Notes: a model not told the origin generated them from the letters alone. Positions 8,524 to 19,700 are shown, counted from the first letter of the stretch. The stretch: DNA of 64,000 bases from Verrucomicrobiia bacterium (GCA_036268055.1 DATAUW010000019.1:1-64000); one strand, 5' to 3'. Numbers and translations are program-made.

Positions 8524-9336
8524 ATGAATCCGTGGGTGGAATCATTGGGAGTTTTGCTAATTGCAGTGGGAGGAACACTCCTGGGCGCGTGGTGTTCACG
8601 CCTGCCGAACCGATACTGGCTCATCGGCTATTTCATCCCGCTATTCCTGATCGCGCTCTACGCCGTCGCCAGCCGATTCCCCATACTTATATTCACGCCG
8701 CCGATTTCATGGATGATGCTGGGCCGGGCAAAATTCGCCAGCGTCGGTTTCATCGGCGCGATGATGCTCACTACGCCCCTGCTGAAACTGCCGTTGCGGC
8801 GCGACCGCATTGCGCTTGGCTGTCTTGGCGCGGTCATCGTTCTCCTCGCTTCCGTGTGGCCGTTCCTTGCGCCCGCTTTCAATCACGATTATCTGGCGAG
8901 CCTCGTCACGCGCATTGATTCCGACGGCGTCTGCCTGCAAAACACCGCCTACACGTGCGGTCCCGCATCTGCTGTAACTGCCCTGCGCAAACTCGGCCTG
9001 CCCGCCGAAGAAGGCCAGGTCGCGATTCTCGCGCACACCAGCGCGGCCGCCGGGACTCCGCCCGATGTCCTTGCTCAAGCGCTCGCGCAAGAATATTCAG
9101 CGCGCGGTCTTGTCTGCACGTATCGCCATTTCGCCAGCGTGGATGAATTGAAACGCGCCGGACTGACACTTGCCGTCGTGAAATTCAATCTCGTCCTCGA
9201 CCATTATGTGACAGTTCTTGATGTCAGTGGCGATACCGTCACCGTCGGCGATCCACTCAACGGCCTCACCAAAATGACCTTCGTCGAATTCGCGGACAAG
9301 TGGCGTTTTGAAGGCGTCGTGCTCTCGCGCAAATAA
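8524..9336 (+). CDS. Membrane-anchored C39-like cysteine peptidase domain protein
   Basis: 270 residues. Three or four hydrophobic helices fill residues 1-120. The soluble C-terminal part has the papain-like C39 triad: Gln/Cys in CLQNTAYTCGPASA (Cys about 145), His in LVLDHYVTVLD (about 227) and Asp in VGDPLNG. The order and spacing match peptidase family C39, which in bacteriocin exporters cleaves double-glycine leaders. No ABC transporter or leader peptide gene lies nearby, so it is more likely a free-standing processing or degradative peptidase. Its substrate is unknown. Confidence 0.78.
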   Translation: MNPWVESLGVLLIAVGGTLLGAWCSRLPNRYWLIGYFIPLFLIALYAVASRFPILIFTPPISWMMLGRAKFASVGFIGAMMLTTPLLKLPLRRDRIALGCLGAVIVLLASVWPFLAPAFNHDYLASLVTRIDSDGVCLQNTAYTCGPASAVTALRKLGLPAEEGQVAILAHTSAAAGTPPDVLAQALAQEYSARGLVCTYRHFASVDELKRAGLTLAVVKFNLVLDHYVTVLDVSGDTVTVGDPLNGLTKMTFVEFADKWRFEGVVLSRK

Positions 9337-9465
9337 ATTGGCTCGCGCAACGGATAAAAATCTTGAATTGCTCTCATTACCGAAACCACCAAACGGCAGT
9401 TTGGTCCTGCCGCGAGCGCGACAATAGCCTTGCGAAAACGGCAAAAATCGTTACTTTGATTACTA

Positions 9466-10038
9466 ATGAACGCGGCTGATTCTCCACCTACTCCTTTGCG
9501 AGGTGCGCCGCTTTGGCCTTTATCCGTGGCCGCGTATCGCGCGCTGGGCGAAGCGGGCTTGATTCCCAAAAATACCGAACTTCTCTATGGTTTGGTTTAC
9601 ACCAAAATATCCAAGTCGCCATTTCATAGCTTTCTGGTTGCCCGTCTGCTGCGCCTGTTGGAGGCAGTGATTAAACCCGGCTGCCTAATCCGATCGGAGC
9701 AACCGATAACCTGTTCCGATTCCGAACCGGAGCCTGACGTCTCCGTTGTGCGCGGCACCGAAAGCGATTTTTTTGCCGAGCATCCCCACACTGCGGAATT
9801 GGTTGTCGAAATCTGTGTGACCAGCCACGACTATGATCGCTCGAAATTGCGCGCTTATGCTTCTGCCGGTGTGAAAGAATGCTGGTTCGTGCTGGCGCCG
9901 GAAAAACAGATCGAGGTTTACCGGAAACCGCTGGGCGAGCAGTTCACTGAACGCACGACCCACGGACCAGGCGGAACACTCGCCAGTATCGCTTTGCCGG
10001 AATTTGTTCTGACGCTCGAAAATCTCTTCGCGAAGTAA
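9466..10038 (+). CDS. Uma2-family (DUF820) PD-(D/E)XK nuclease-like protein
   Basis: 190 residues. The PD-(D/E)XK core is seen as EPEPDVSVVRG followed by ELVVEICVTSHDYDRSKLRAYASAGVKECW, the signature of the Uma2 family. The family is greatly expanded in cyanobacteria and present in Verrucomicrobia. A restriction-like fold is established, but no biological role is. It stands alone with about 130 bp before it and 76 bp after it, and no partner methyltransferase or toxin-antitoxin gene adjoins it. Confidence 0.85.
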   Translation: MNAADSPPTPLRGAPLWPLSVAAYRALGEAGLIPKNTELLYGLVYTKISKSPFHSFLVARLLRLLEAVIKPGCLIRSEQPITCSDSEPEPDVSVVRGTESDFFAEHPHTAELVVEICVTSHDYDRSKLRAYASAGVKECWFVLAPEKQIEVYRKPLGEQFTERTTHGPGGTLASIALPEFVLTLENLFAK

Positions 10039-10114
10039 GAACCCATCGCCTTTTAAAGGCGTCGTGCTCTCGCGCAAAACATTGTAACGATTCGGGGCTT
10101 GACGCCGCGCGCGC

Positions 10115-12181
10115 ATGCCAAAGATGCTAACCGGGATGATTTCAGGGCACGATCCCCGCAACTGCGCCGCCGGCAAACCACCGGCCAAGCCGAAGAACCA
10201 TCGCTGGCCGTCGTTCTTCAAAAGTTTGCCAATCCCACTGGTGGTGCTGGTGCTTTTTTATTTTGCGCCGCATTGGCTGAACTCCAAAGTGCGCAACCAG
10301 ATCATCGGCGATCTCAATAATAACACCCGCCTTACCGCCGCCGAACGAAACGACCGCATCGAATTTTTTTCCAAAGTGGATTTTGCCAAGGTCGCGTTGG
10401 ACGGTGCACCGGAACTTGCCACCTTGCATGAGGGACTCGTCAAGGCGGGCCTCGCCCAAACCTATCGCTTTCTGCGCTGGGGCTTTGGCGCTTCACTGCT
10501 GCTCGTCGTGATGCAACTCGCCGCGATGGGTTACATGACCATCCTGAATTCGAAGGCAAAAGAATCGCAGGAAAATCTTATTCGCAATTATAAACTTGGC
10601 TGGCGCATCGGTATGACTTGCGCCTTCATTCAAATTTTGTTGCTCGTTCCCCTGCTTACTTACGCCTCGTACGAATTTCCGATCATCTGGGCCGATCATT
10701 GGTATCCCAAACTGGTGCTGGTGATTGTCATCCTTGGCGGGACGGTCCTCATCACCAGCGCGAAGATTCTTTTGACCAAGGTGCCGCTGCGATTCAACGA
10801 GCCGATGTCCCGGCGAGTCTCGCGCGCCGAAGCGCCGGAATTGTGGGACGCCGTGCTGACCGCTGCCGCGCGGCTTAACGCCACGCCGCCGGACAATATC
10901 ATCATCGGTTTGCAGTTGAATTTTTACGTCACCGAACTCGCCGTCTGGGATGGCAAGGAACTCGCGCAGGGCCGCACGTTGTTTCTATCGTATCCGTTGC
11001 TCAAACAACTTCCCGAGGAGGAAATCATCGCCATCATCGGCCATGAACTCGGTCATTTCATCGGTGATGACACGCGCCTCACGCGGGAATTTTATCCGCT
11101 GCATTTAAAAACCCACGGCACGCTCGTGGCGTTGGCGGGCGCAAAATACATCGGCTGGACGACGCTCCATTTTTTGAATTTTTTCGATTGGTCATTCGCC
11201 GAAACCAAAAACACCGTTTCCCGCCGGCGCGAATTGCTGGCGGATTCGAAGGCCGCCGCCGTCACTTCGCCGCGCGTTGCCGCCAGCGCGCTCGTGCGGT
11301 TCCACGTGCTGCTCGAAGCTTTCAAGCAGGGCATGGTGGATGCCGTCACCAAGGGCGGCCAAAGCCCGCTGGATATTCCCCTGCACACGGTGGTGCGCGA
11401 AAAACTTCCCGCGGGCGTGGCGTTTTGGGATGAATTGTTCCAGCAAAAATTGCCGCATCCGCTCGACACTCATCCCGCTTTGCATGTGCGCCTTGAAGCG
11501 CTCGGTCAGACGATTGATGCCAAAGCCGCCGAGGCGCTCGCAGTCCAGGAAAATGAAAGCGCCTACAGCCGCTGGCTCGCCCATCGCTCGGAATTGTTTG
11601 CCGACCTGCGCAACCAGGCCGATGCCGCCATTGGAACGATGCGTTCTCGCGCGCAGGTCACCACCGCCGATTATCAAACCGCCGATGGCCGCGAGTTGCT
11701 GGATAAACATTTCCCGGTTCGCAAATGGAAATCCAGCGCGAGAGCTTTTTGGATTTGTTTGATCGTGTTTGGCTGTCTGGCCGGCGGTCTCGTCGCGCTG
11801 GCGATGTTCCTGCCTGCCGAAATGGGTCCGCTGCGAATCTTTTTCGCGTTCTTCGCCTTGCTGCCAGTGTATGGAGTGGGTGTCCTCTGGGTGCGGCATC
11901 GGAATGGGGAATTGACTCTCGACGCCAACGGCCTGAGCTATACCGGCTGGCATCGCCAACTTCGTTTCGCCGATTTGCAAAAAATTTCCTACCGAAAAAC
12001 CTATGGCAGCGTGAGCGCGACATTTCATCTGAAGCAGGCACAACGCCCGTTTTGGAAAATGACCCTCTTCGAATTTAAGCGAAAGAACTTGAGCTATTCG
12101 TTCTCCGGGCTGGCCGGAGTAAAGCAATTAACCGTCGCTCAAACCATCTTCAATTACTTCACGCGGCAAATCCCAAAATGA
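10115..12181 (+). CDS. M48-family membrane zinc metallopeptidase
   Basis: 688 residues. Transmembrane helices lie around residues 40-55, 125-150, 170-190 and 205-225. They precede a cytoplasmic or periplasmic catalytic domain with HEXXH in IAIIGHELGHF (about residue 310) and the downstream zinc ligand region RRRELLADSKAAA. Two further helices near residues 545-595 are followed by a C-terminal domain of about 90 residues. The layout is that of HtpX/Ste24-type M48 proteases used in membrane protein quality control. The two-helix insertion and extra C-terminal domain are unusual compared with HtpX (about 290 residues). Confidence 0.85.
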   Translation: MPKMLTGMISGHDPRNCAAGKPPAKPKNHRWPSFFKSLPIPLVVLVLFYFAPHWLNSKVRNQIIGDLNNNTRLTAAERNDRIEFFSKVDFAKVALDGAPELATLHEGLVKAGLAQTYRFLRWGFGASLLLVVMQLAAMGYMTILNSKAKESQENLIRNYKLGWRIGMTCAFIQILLLVPLLTYASYEFPIIWADHWYPKLVLVIVILGGTVLITSAKILLTKVPLRFNEPMSRRVSRAEAPELWDAVLTAAARLNATPPDNIIIGLQLNFYVTELAVWDGKELAQGRTLFLSYPLLKQLPEEEIIAIIGHELGHFIGDDTRLTREFYPLHLKTHGTLVALAGAKYIGWTTLHFLNFFDWSFAETKNTVSRRRELLADSKAAAVTSPRVAASALVRFHVLLEAFKQGMVDAVTKGGQSPLDIPLHTVVREKLPAGVAFWDELFQQKLPHPLDTHPALHVRLEALGQTIDAKAAEALAVQENESAYSRWLAHRSELFADLRNQADAAIGTMRSRAQVTTADYQTADGRELLDKHFPVRKWKSSARAFWICLIVFGCLAGGLVALAMFLPAEMGPLRIFFAFFALLPVYGVGVLWVRHRNGELTLDANGLSYTGWHRQLRFADLQKISYRKTYGSVSATFHLKQAQRPFWKMTLFEFKRKNLSYSFSGLAGVKQLTVAQTIFNYFTRQIPK

Positions 12182-12235
12182 TTTTTGCTTTTCTGCGCGA
12201 TTGCAAATCGTTTCGCGCTATGGCTCAGTAACTCG

Positions 12236-13843
12236 ATGAGCAACGCGTCCGCAACCTTTGATTCTCTTCTCGACCGCTATTTTAAATCCCTCCTCGCCGA
12301 GCATCCCACGTTCGCCGCCAGCGCCGGCCTCCCGGACAGCCGTGGCAAACTTGGCCGCGCCAACCTTGCGCACGAAAAACGCTGGCACGCCAAACGCCAG
12401 CAAGCCCTCACCACGCTTGAATCACTTTCCCCCAGCGAACTCAGCAATGAGCAACACCTCGACCGCCTCGCTTTTCGCAGCCAGCTATTGCGCGAGTGCG
12501 AAGACTTCGAGCGCGGCCGTCATGCCTTAAACCCGGACGCGCTCGACCACGTGCTCGGCGCTCTCCTTCACGAACTCCAGCGCGGCGAAGACGAGCCAGC
12601 CGTGGTTGCGAAACATTTGCGTTCGCTCCTGCGCGAAACTCCTCAATATCTCACCGAAGCCGCCACCCTGATTGATCGTCCCGAACGCGTCTGGCGCAAT
12701 AGCATGGAACAAACTGCCGCGGGAGCCGGTTCGCTCTTCGACGCCGTTGCCGTATTTCTGAAAAGTGTTTCGCCTCACGCTTCTGACGCGCGGCAAATCG
12801 CCGCCGCAAAAAAAGCTTTTGCGAAATATCACAAACAAGTGGTTGCCCGTCCGCTGGCGCCGTCCGGTTCGTTCGCGGTGGGCGCCGCCATTCTTCAACG
12901 CCGCGTCCGCGATCAACTCGGCCTTGATTATTCGCTCGGTGAAATCGAGTCACTCGCACTTTCCGAAGTCGCGCGCGTCGGCGAACTTCTAAAAAAAGCC
13001 ACCGCCAAATTTGGCCGGGGCAAGTCCACCGATGAAATCATTCACGAGAGCCGCGCCGCGTGGAATCCCGGCGATGATTTGCTCGGCGTGTATCGCCGCG
13101 AAACCCAGCGCGTCGCCAAGGCTTTTCGCGCGACGAAAGCGGTCACCTTTCCCAAAGGCGAAACCCTGGACGTTCGCCTCGTGCCGGAATTCATGCGCCA
13201 TCTTTTCCCCACTGCCGCGTACACGCAGCCGGGCGCGTTCGAGAAACGCCAGCGCGGAATTTTTTGGGTCAACGACCTCAGCGCCACCAAAAAAACCGAG
13301 GCCGAAAAACTCGCCGAACGCCAGCAGCATTTCGGCCTCAGCCTTACCTGCGCGCACGAAGCCTATCCGGGCCATCATTTGCAATTCGTCACCGCCAATC
13401 GCCACCCGCGCCCATGGCGGCGGCTTTTTGCGCACGCGGTTTTTTACGAAGGCTGGACGCTCTGGTGCGAGCAGATGATGGTGGATTTAAAGATCGAGCG
13501 TTCGCCGTGGCTCGAAGTTCAGCAGCTTCACGATGCCCTATGGCGCTGCCATCGCATCCTCGTTGACCTGCGTTTGCAGACGGGCCGCTACAGCTATGAA
13601 CAAGCCGTCGCGCATATGCAAAAAAATCTCGGCTTCACGCGCGCCCGCGCCGCCGCCGATGTGAATTGGTACACCGCCTCACCCTCGGTGCCGATGAGTT
13701 ACTGGCTCGGACGCCTTGAAAACGAACGCCTCCGCAAACGCCTGGTGATCGGGCGCGGCTGGACGCTGCAAAAATTCAACGACTGGCTTATCAGTTTCGG
13801 CACGCTTCCACAGGCGTGGCTGGAAAAATATGGGTTGGATTAA
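12236..13843 (+). CDS. DUF885-family putative metallohydrolase
   Basis: 535 residues from the ATG at 12236; the open frame extends to a TTG at 12185, but those 17 residues look unconserved. The zinc-site motif is CAHEAYPGHHLQ (HEXXH-like, about residue 385), with the family's KTEAEKLAERQ and FYEGWTLWCEQM stretches around it. DUF885 proteins resemble gluzincin peptidases, but no activity is firmly known. There is no signal peptide, so it is probably cytoplasmic. It follows the M48 protease by about 55 bases and may share its transcript. Confidence 0.82.
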   Translation: MSNASATFDSLLDRYFKSLLAEHPTFAASAGLPDSRGKLGRANLAHEKRWHAKRQQALTTLESLSPSELSNEQHLDRLAFRSQLLRECEDFERGRHALNPDALDHVLGALLHELQRGEDEPAVVAKHLRSLLRETPQYLTEAATLIDRPERVWRNSMEQTAAGAGSLFDAVAVFLKSVSPHASDARQIAAAKKAFAKYHKQVVARPLAPSGSFAVGAAILQRRVRDQLGLDYSLGEIESLALSEVARVGELLKKATAKFGRGKSTDEIIHESRAAWNPGDDLLGVYRRETQRVAKAFRATKAVTFPKGETLDVRLVPEFMRHLFPTAAYTQPGAFEKRQRGIFWVNDLSATKKTEAEKLAERQQHFGLSLTCAHEAYPGHHLQFVTANRHPRPWRRLFAHAVFYEGWTLWCEQMMVDLKIERSPWLEVQQLHDALWRCHRILVDLRLQTGRYSYEQAVAHMQKNLGFTRARAAADVNWYTASPSVPMSYWLGRLENERLRKRLVIGRGWTLQKFNDWLISFGTLPQAWLEKYGLD

Positions 13844-13988
13844 GCCCAAAATATTTCCGCCATTGTAACTCCGAAAATAGTCAGGCCGTTCGCAACTGAT
13901 TTCGATCCGTCTTCAAATTGAATCTTTCGCCGCCACGGCGGAACGCAATATCCACGCCGTAAAACCTCCGTCTCTTTCGAATCTTTGG

Positions 13989-14006
13989 ATAGGTATTTCC
14001 ACCTAT
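13989..14006. promoter_or_regulatory. NarL-like palindrome upstream of the pseudopilin gene (copy 1)
   Basis: ATAGGT-N6-ACCTAT, 140 bases before the pseudopilin ATG, within a 300-bp stretch (13844-14145) that holds no convincing gene. The half-sites read ATAGGTA and CACCTAT; the first is the reverse of the TACYYMT heptamer bound by NarL-type regulators. The same architecture recurs at 20769-20788 beside the NarL-type regulator gene. Binding by that regulator is inferred from this match. Confidence 0.4.
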
Positions 14007-14145
14007 AGCAAACCATTTTCGATGATTGTAGTGTCTGTGAAAGCCCGAATGAGAAAGTGCCGCGAGTAACTCGCGCAACCAAGCTTGTGTATGCGTCTCT
14101 TGGACGAGCCAGCTTTCCCATGGGCAAAGTAATTTGAGTGCCATC

Positions 14146-14946
14146 ATGAAAAAGACGAAACGCGAGCACAACGGCTTTACCCTGATCGAATTGTTGGTGG
14201 TGATCGCGATCATCGCCATCCTGGCGGGATTGCTTTTGCCCGCCCTGGCCAAGGCGAAATTCAAGGCCAAGGTCATCAACTGCGCTTCCAACTACCGCCA
14301 GTGGACGATCATGGTGAACGTCTATGCCAGTGACGATCCCCAGGGCAAATTGCCTGCGTTTACCGTTTATAGTTCGGGGGGAAATCCCACCGATGTCGGC
14401 ACCAATTTTGTCACGGCGCTCTCGCCCTATGGCATGACCGTGCCGATGTATTTTTGCCCGGTGCGGTCCAAGGAATTCGACACCGCGAATACCTGGTTCT
14501 TCAGTAATTTCCACCGGAGCCTGAGCCAGATCACCGACCTGAATGTTTATTTCACTTCCACCTTGCCGGGTGGCCGTTCCGAAAATGGCGGATATGGAAA
14601 GCTGCTGCATGACTGGTACGTGCCGCGACTCTCCAACGCCAATGGCGGATTATTTCCTGTGCCGGGCGTGACGGCCAACGCCACGTTCCCGCCTGATTGC
14701 CTGGGATGGCCGCAGAAAACCAGCGACCCCGTCGCCGCCACGGCCCCCATCATGACGGACCTCGCCGAGTACGTCGGCAATTCCACCAACATCAATTTGA
14801 TACCGAGCACCACGGCGCATTTTTTCAACGGCACGTTGAATTCGATCAACCTGGCTTTTGCCGACGGGCATGTGGAACAGCACACATCCGCCACGATCCG
14901 CTGGCAGATGACCGGCGCGGCTGGCCAGGAAAGTTATTTCTATTGA
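14146..14946 (+). CDS. Type II pseudopilin-like protein with prepilin N-terminus and H-X9-DG C-terminus
   Basis: 266 residues from the ATG at 14146. The prepilin signal NGFTLIELLVVIAIIAILAG begins at residue 9. Prepilin peptidase would cut before Phe, and Glu at mature position 5 is present. The long helix LLLPALAKAKFKAKVINC follows. Near the C-terminus, NLAFADGHVEQH is the DG-type motif of the large Verrucomicrobia/Planctomycetes prepilin families. These proteins are numerous in the phylum and their exact role is unknown. It is followed 58 bases later by a secreted protein gene; a terminator at 16670 closes the pair. Confidence 0.9.
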   Translation: MKKTKREHNGFTLIELLVVIAIIAILAGLLLPALAKAKFKAKVINCASNYRQWTIMVNVYASDDPQGKLPAFTVYSSGGNPTDVGTNFVTALSPYGMTVPMYFCPVRSKEFDTANTWFFSNFHRSLSQITDLNVYFTSTLPGGRSENGGYGKLLHDWYVPRLSNANGGLFPVPGVTANATFPPDCLGWPQKTSDPVAATAPIMTDLAEYVGNSTNINLIPSTTAHFFNGTLNSINLAFADGHVEQHTSATIRWQMTGAAGQESYFY

Positions 14947-15004
14947 ACCTCGCTTTCTCTGGCGAACGTCCCGCGCAACCCAAACAACACCAAACCACAA
15001 ACGC

Positions 15005-16639
15005 ATGAAAAAGTTGATGATCAAACAAATTATAAAGCTGTTCGCCTTGCTGGGGCTCGCCACGGCCTGCGGATTATCGAGCCAGGCGCAAACCACCACC
15101 ACCTACACCGTGAACAATTTTGATTCAGCCGCCGAAGTCACCAACAACGCGGGTTATCCCTGGATCAACTGGTTCGGCACCGCCTATTTCACCAACGTCT
15201 GGGACCCCAGCGACGCCAATGGCAACACCAATTCCGGTTCACTGAAAATCGTCGCCATATTTCCCGATGCCGGCGTCGGCGGCCAGTTCGGCCCGCAATT
15301 TGTCGTGATGGATAATTATGGCGGACTCAATCCCCCCAATGGCTACGATGGTTTTCAAATCACGAACTTCCAGTGCGACATCCGCTTTGACCCGACGTCG
15401 CAGACGCAGGTTTCCGGCGGTTCGACCAATTACGGCACGGTGGAATTCGGCTCGCGCGGCACGGGATTCAACCAACCGGACTTCGGCAGCATCACGCCCA
15501 CCGTGGACCAAACCAATTGGATTCATGTAAGCTTGCCGGTGGATGCCGTGGCCAATTCACAATTCACCAACCTGCCAAATGTGTTTGTGAAAATGTTCTC
15601 CGGTTCGTTCACCAACAAGTCCATTTTATTTGTGGATAATATCAAGTTGGTCGGGCCCGCCTCAACCGTGACGAATCCTCCGCCCACCATGGCCATTCAA
15701 AAAGCCGTCCCGTCAGTGCGCATTTTTGCCGGTTCGACCTCCAGTGTGTTTGACCGCGAGCAACTCACCAGCCTCGATCAAAATCAATCATGGGTCGGAA
15801 CCGGGACGACCTATCCTGTTTCCTATTCCTTCACGCTGCTGGACGCCGCCAACGCTGCGGGTTTCCAGACTCATGTCTTCCTGCTTCCGGTCAATTTCAT
15901 TGGCAATCCGATCACAGGAAATGAGTATATGGATTACCAATCATCGAATTCCGTGTGGCTCCAGATTCTTGCCGGCACCACTAATGTCACCGCGAACATC
16001 TCGTGGAAAACAAATCTGCCCAATTCCAATCCGAATAATATCGCGCTCCAGATTACCAACTCGACTGCCGTCGGAACCTGGACGGTGACTTTCAACGATA
16101 CTAACAGTGGCACCTTGACTGCCCCGGGCGCGGCGCCGGCGTCCTTCACGATTGCTGACGCGAATATAACCAACGATTTCGCCAATCCGCTGATCGCGAT
16201 CTTCGGTGTTCAACCCAATTCCACCGCTGGCGAAGGCCAGTTCAACGATTACGCGAACATCACCACCAGGGGTGTGTCGGGCACGCCGATCAACGACACC
16301 TTCGCCACCGATACCGGGCTCAATACAGGCATCTGGGACGCGTCGGACTCGGCGCAAGTGGCGAGCGTGGCCTTCGTCACGACGAACAATCCCGTGTGGG
16401 TGAACTGGACGACGCCGGATCCCGGTTTCGGATTGGGCATCAGTCCCGATCTCACGAACTCCATGGATTGGCATTTGCCGGGATTCTATAATGGGTTTTT
16501 CGGCAACCAGGGAACGGGGACTCAGTTCGGTTTGAAAAAATGGGTTTTGGTGACGCCGGATATTCTGCCTTCGAATCTCAGCGGGACACCGGACACTAAT
16601 GTGTTTTTCCAACTGTCGAATCCGCCGCCGGCCGATTAA
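15005..16639 (+). CDS. Secreted protein of unknown function
   Basis: 544 residues with a signal peptide (IIKLFALLGLATACGLSSQAQ, cleavage near residue 28). The mature part is Thr/Asn/Gly-rich and beta-strand-like. The first 190 residues, starting YTVNNFDSAAEV, resemble a galactose-binding or carbohydrate-binding jelly roll. No catalytic motif or C-terminal sorting signal was seen. It probably forms a unit with the preceding pseudopilin gene, and a palindrome upstream may put both under the two-component system at 16794-20745. Function is unknown. Confidence 0.7.
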   Translation: MKKLMIKQIIKLFALLGLATACGLSSQAQTTTTYTVNNFDSAAEVTNNAGYPWINWFGTAYFTNVWDPSDANGNTNSGSLKIVAIFPDAGVGGQFGPQFVVMDNYGGLNPPNGYDGFQITNFQCDIRFDPTSQTQVSGGSTNYGTVEFGSRGTGFNQPDFGSITPTVDQTNWIHVSLPVDAVANSQFTNLPNVFVKMFSGSFTNKSILFVDNIKLVGPASTVTNPPPTMAIQKAVPSVRIFAGSTSSVFDREQLTSLDQNQSWVGTGTTYPVSYSFTLLDAANAAGFQTHVFLLPVNFIGNPITGNEYMDYQSSNSVWLQILAGTTNVTANISWKTNLPNSNPNNIALQITNSTAVGTWTVTFNDTNSGTLTAPGAAPASFTIADANITNDFANPLIAIFGVQPNSTAGEGQFNDYANITTRGVSGTPINDTFATDTGLNTGIWDASDSAQVASVAFVTTNNPVWVNWTTPDPGFGLGISPDLTNSMDWHLPGFYNGFFGNQGTGTQFGLKKWVLVTPDILPSNLSGTPDTNVFFQLSNPPPAD

Positions 16640-16669
16640 GCATGGGGAAGTTAAAGCGTCCGTAACTCG

Positions 16670-16700
16670 ACGGCGCCGGACTGCAAAGTTCCGGCGCCGT
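16670..16700 (+). terminator. Terminator hairpin after the pseudopilin/secreted protein pair
   Basis: ACGGCGCCGGA (16670-16680) pairs perfectly with TCCGGCGCCGT (16690-16700) across a 9-base loop, followed by a T-rich stretch (TTCGCTTTTC). It separates the secreted protein gene from the sensor kinase gene. Confidence 0.75.
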
Positions 16701-16793
16701 TTCGCTTTTCCGCTGGCTGAAATTTTTGCGATTTGTCCTGTCCCTGGACGATTATTGAGAGAACCATTGATTATTTTTTTTCGAGAATTCAGA

Positions 16794-19700
16794 ATGCGTT
16801 TCATGTCTCACCATCGGTTCGCTGAACGGCCCAATGCGCTTGCGCATGATACCCATTGCGTGCCGAACCGGCGCTCGCCGATTAGAAAAACAATTCACCG
16901 ATTAACGCCGTTCGCATCGCTCTGGCTGTTTTCTATTTTGAGTTTCATTTATTTCCCTGCTCTCACGCTCGCGCAATCTTTTCCGATCGTCACGAATGTT
17001 GACCAATTCTGGAACGTCCCGAACGAATATTTTCTTCGCGGATGTTCTTTCCACATTACTGGTGTCGTTACGCTCGCCGATACCAACCGCAATCTCATGG
17101 TGGTGCAAGACTCGACCGGCGCGGTGGCGATCAGCGGCAGCGTAAAAAAATCACCCGTCATGATCGGCCAGCGCGTTTTGGTTGAGGGAAACGAAGCCGC
17201 GCCGGCGGTTGAAGGTTTTCCTGATTATCCATTTCATCCGTCCGGCTCGGATGTGCCCGCCGCGTTCGAGGCTCCTTCAAACTGGGGCAATTATCATTTG
17301 ACGCGCATGCGGGGCTATCTGCATCCGCCGGTGACGGGAAATTACACTTTCTGGATCGCCAGCGATAATTCATCCGAGCTTTGGCTGAGCACGGATGAAG
17401 ACCCGGCCAAAGTCCGAAAAATTGCCTTCATCAGCGAAGGTTTTTGGGTGAATCCGCGGGAATGGTCCCGCTATCCATCGCAACGCTCAGAAACGATTTT
17501 TCTGCGCTCCGACAAAACCTATTACGTCGAAGCTTTTCAGGAACAGGTCTTGCAAGACGACCATCTTTCGGTCGCGTGGCAAGGGCCGGACTTCGCGCAA
17601 GCCTTGGTTGATGGAAAATATTTGACGCCTTTCGCCGATAGTGCGGATGAAAAAAAATTGCCGGTGAGCCACGGAATTCTCCGCGAATTCTGGACCAATT
17701 ATTCCGCCGGCAGCCTCGTGGGAATCACCGGCCCCCGGCGTTACGCGTCCGTTTTGAGCGCGAAGGAAATTCACCTCACGATCCTTGGCAACGGCCCGCT
17801 GCCTGAGCCGCGCCGCATCTCGCTGGACCAGCCGCTCGCTCCCGAAAATAATTATTGCTGGGTGCAAGTGGAAGGCATGCTGAGTTTTCTCGCGGTGCAT
17901 GACACGTCGGCCAGTTTGGAAATGCTCGACAACAATGAGCAGACGGAGTTGCACGTTCAACATTGGGACAAGGATTCGCCGTTGCATCCGCTGAACGTCC
18001 GCGCCGAGGCGCAGGGCGTGTGCGAAGGCACTCACAGCATGACCGGCCCGCTGACGCCCGGCCTGATCTGGGTTCCTTCGCAGAGCAATATTCGCCTGCT
18101 GGAAACCACCATCACCAATACGGCCCCGTTGACGCTGGCTCAACCCGCCGTGAAGACCCAAATGAATCCCACCGGCGACATGGCGGGATTTTATATCACG
18201 CGCGGGGTGGTCACTTTCAACGATGACGTGCTCAAGAAGCATTGCACTTTCATCCAGGATGATAATGGCAGCAGTATTTTTATTTTGGACCCGGCGGAGC
18301 GTCTCGTCGGCAAACTTCAAATCGGCGAATGGGTGCAGATTGGCGGCACTTTGTTGCTGGGCAAGGATGCTCCCGGGCTTCAGCCGACCGTTCTGAGGAA
18401 TCTCGGCCTTCAGACGATGCCCAAGCCCATCATCGGCCCGACGGATCTTTCGCTGGAGAAAATCGCCAACGGAATCTGGACGGAAGTCGAGGGCGTGGTT
18501 CGTTCCGTGGATACCAACGGCGTTATTTTATTGGCGGGAAAAAAGGCGCTCGCCTCGGTGTGGATTGGACGGACGCCGCCGGAAGTTTTGCGGCATTACG
18601 TGGACGCGACCCTTCGCATCCAGGGCGTCATGTCCACGGCGGTTTTTGGCCGGCCCGTGCTGCTGACACCTTCGCGCGAATTTGTCGAGGTTGAGGAAGC
18701 CGCGCCGGAACATCCTTTTGACCTGCCGGTTTTTTCGATGGCGAATCCGAAGCCGGTTGGCGTGGGCTTCAACTGGCAGCATCGCGTTCGCATGGGCGGG
18801 GTGGTGACGTTTCGCGGCGACTGGGGATTGTTTGTGCAAACCGCTTCGGGAAGCATGCGCGTTCAGACCGTGAATGCTCCGGCCGTTTCCGTTGGCGATG
18901 GTGTCGAAATCGTTGGATTTCCCGATGAAAATAATTCCGTAACGGGCGCGCTGGTGCGTCCCACCGGGAACCATCCTTTATTTAAGCCGCTGAATCTTGA
19001 TCTCGCCACTGTGAGTCCGGGCGAAAGAGGCAGCCTGTTCGTAAAAGTCCGGGCGGATTTGCTGTCCCAGAAAAAGAACGCCAATCATCAAATGCTGGAG
19101 TTGGAACAAGGCCAGCGGGCATTTGAGGCGGTGCTGGCGACGCACGATGGCCAACTGCCGGAGCTTAATCCCGGAAGCCGCATTGAGATCACCGGCGTCT
19201 GCGACTTTCAACCCATCGCCACGGCAGCGGCGAGAGGTGGCTTGTCGGAAAATGCCACCGGGCTTTGGCGGGTTTGGTTGCGCAGTCCCGCCGACGTGGT
19301 GGTGCTGAGCGGGCCGCCGTGGTGGACCTGGAAACGCGCCTCGATTTTGATCGGCATCATGACCGCGATTCTTTCCGGCACGATCTTGTGGATCCAACTG
19401 TTGCGCGTGCGGCTCCGGCGGCAACAGGCGGCGCGGCTGACCTTTTCTCGGCAAACGCTTCAAGGCCAGGAAAGTGAACGCCGCCGCATCGCCGCCAATC
19501 TTCACGACAGCCTTGGGCAAAATTTATTGGTCATAAAAAATCAACTGCATCTGGCGATGCAACCGGTGGGTGCGGTGCCAGAGTTACAACGGCGGCTCGA
19601 GGAGATTTCGAGCATGGCTTCGCAGGCGATTGAAGAAGTACGCCAGATCACCCACGACTTGCGGCCGTATCAGCTTGACCGGCTCGGTTTGACGCAGACC

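Noticed and set aside
13881-14291. Minus-strand 136-residue ORF before and within the pseudopilin gene
   Set aside because: It overlaps the strongly supported prepilin signal on the other strand. The part outside the gene (13881-14140) shows no family I recognise, so it was left as intergenic sequence.
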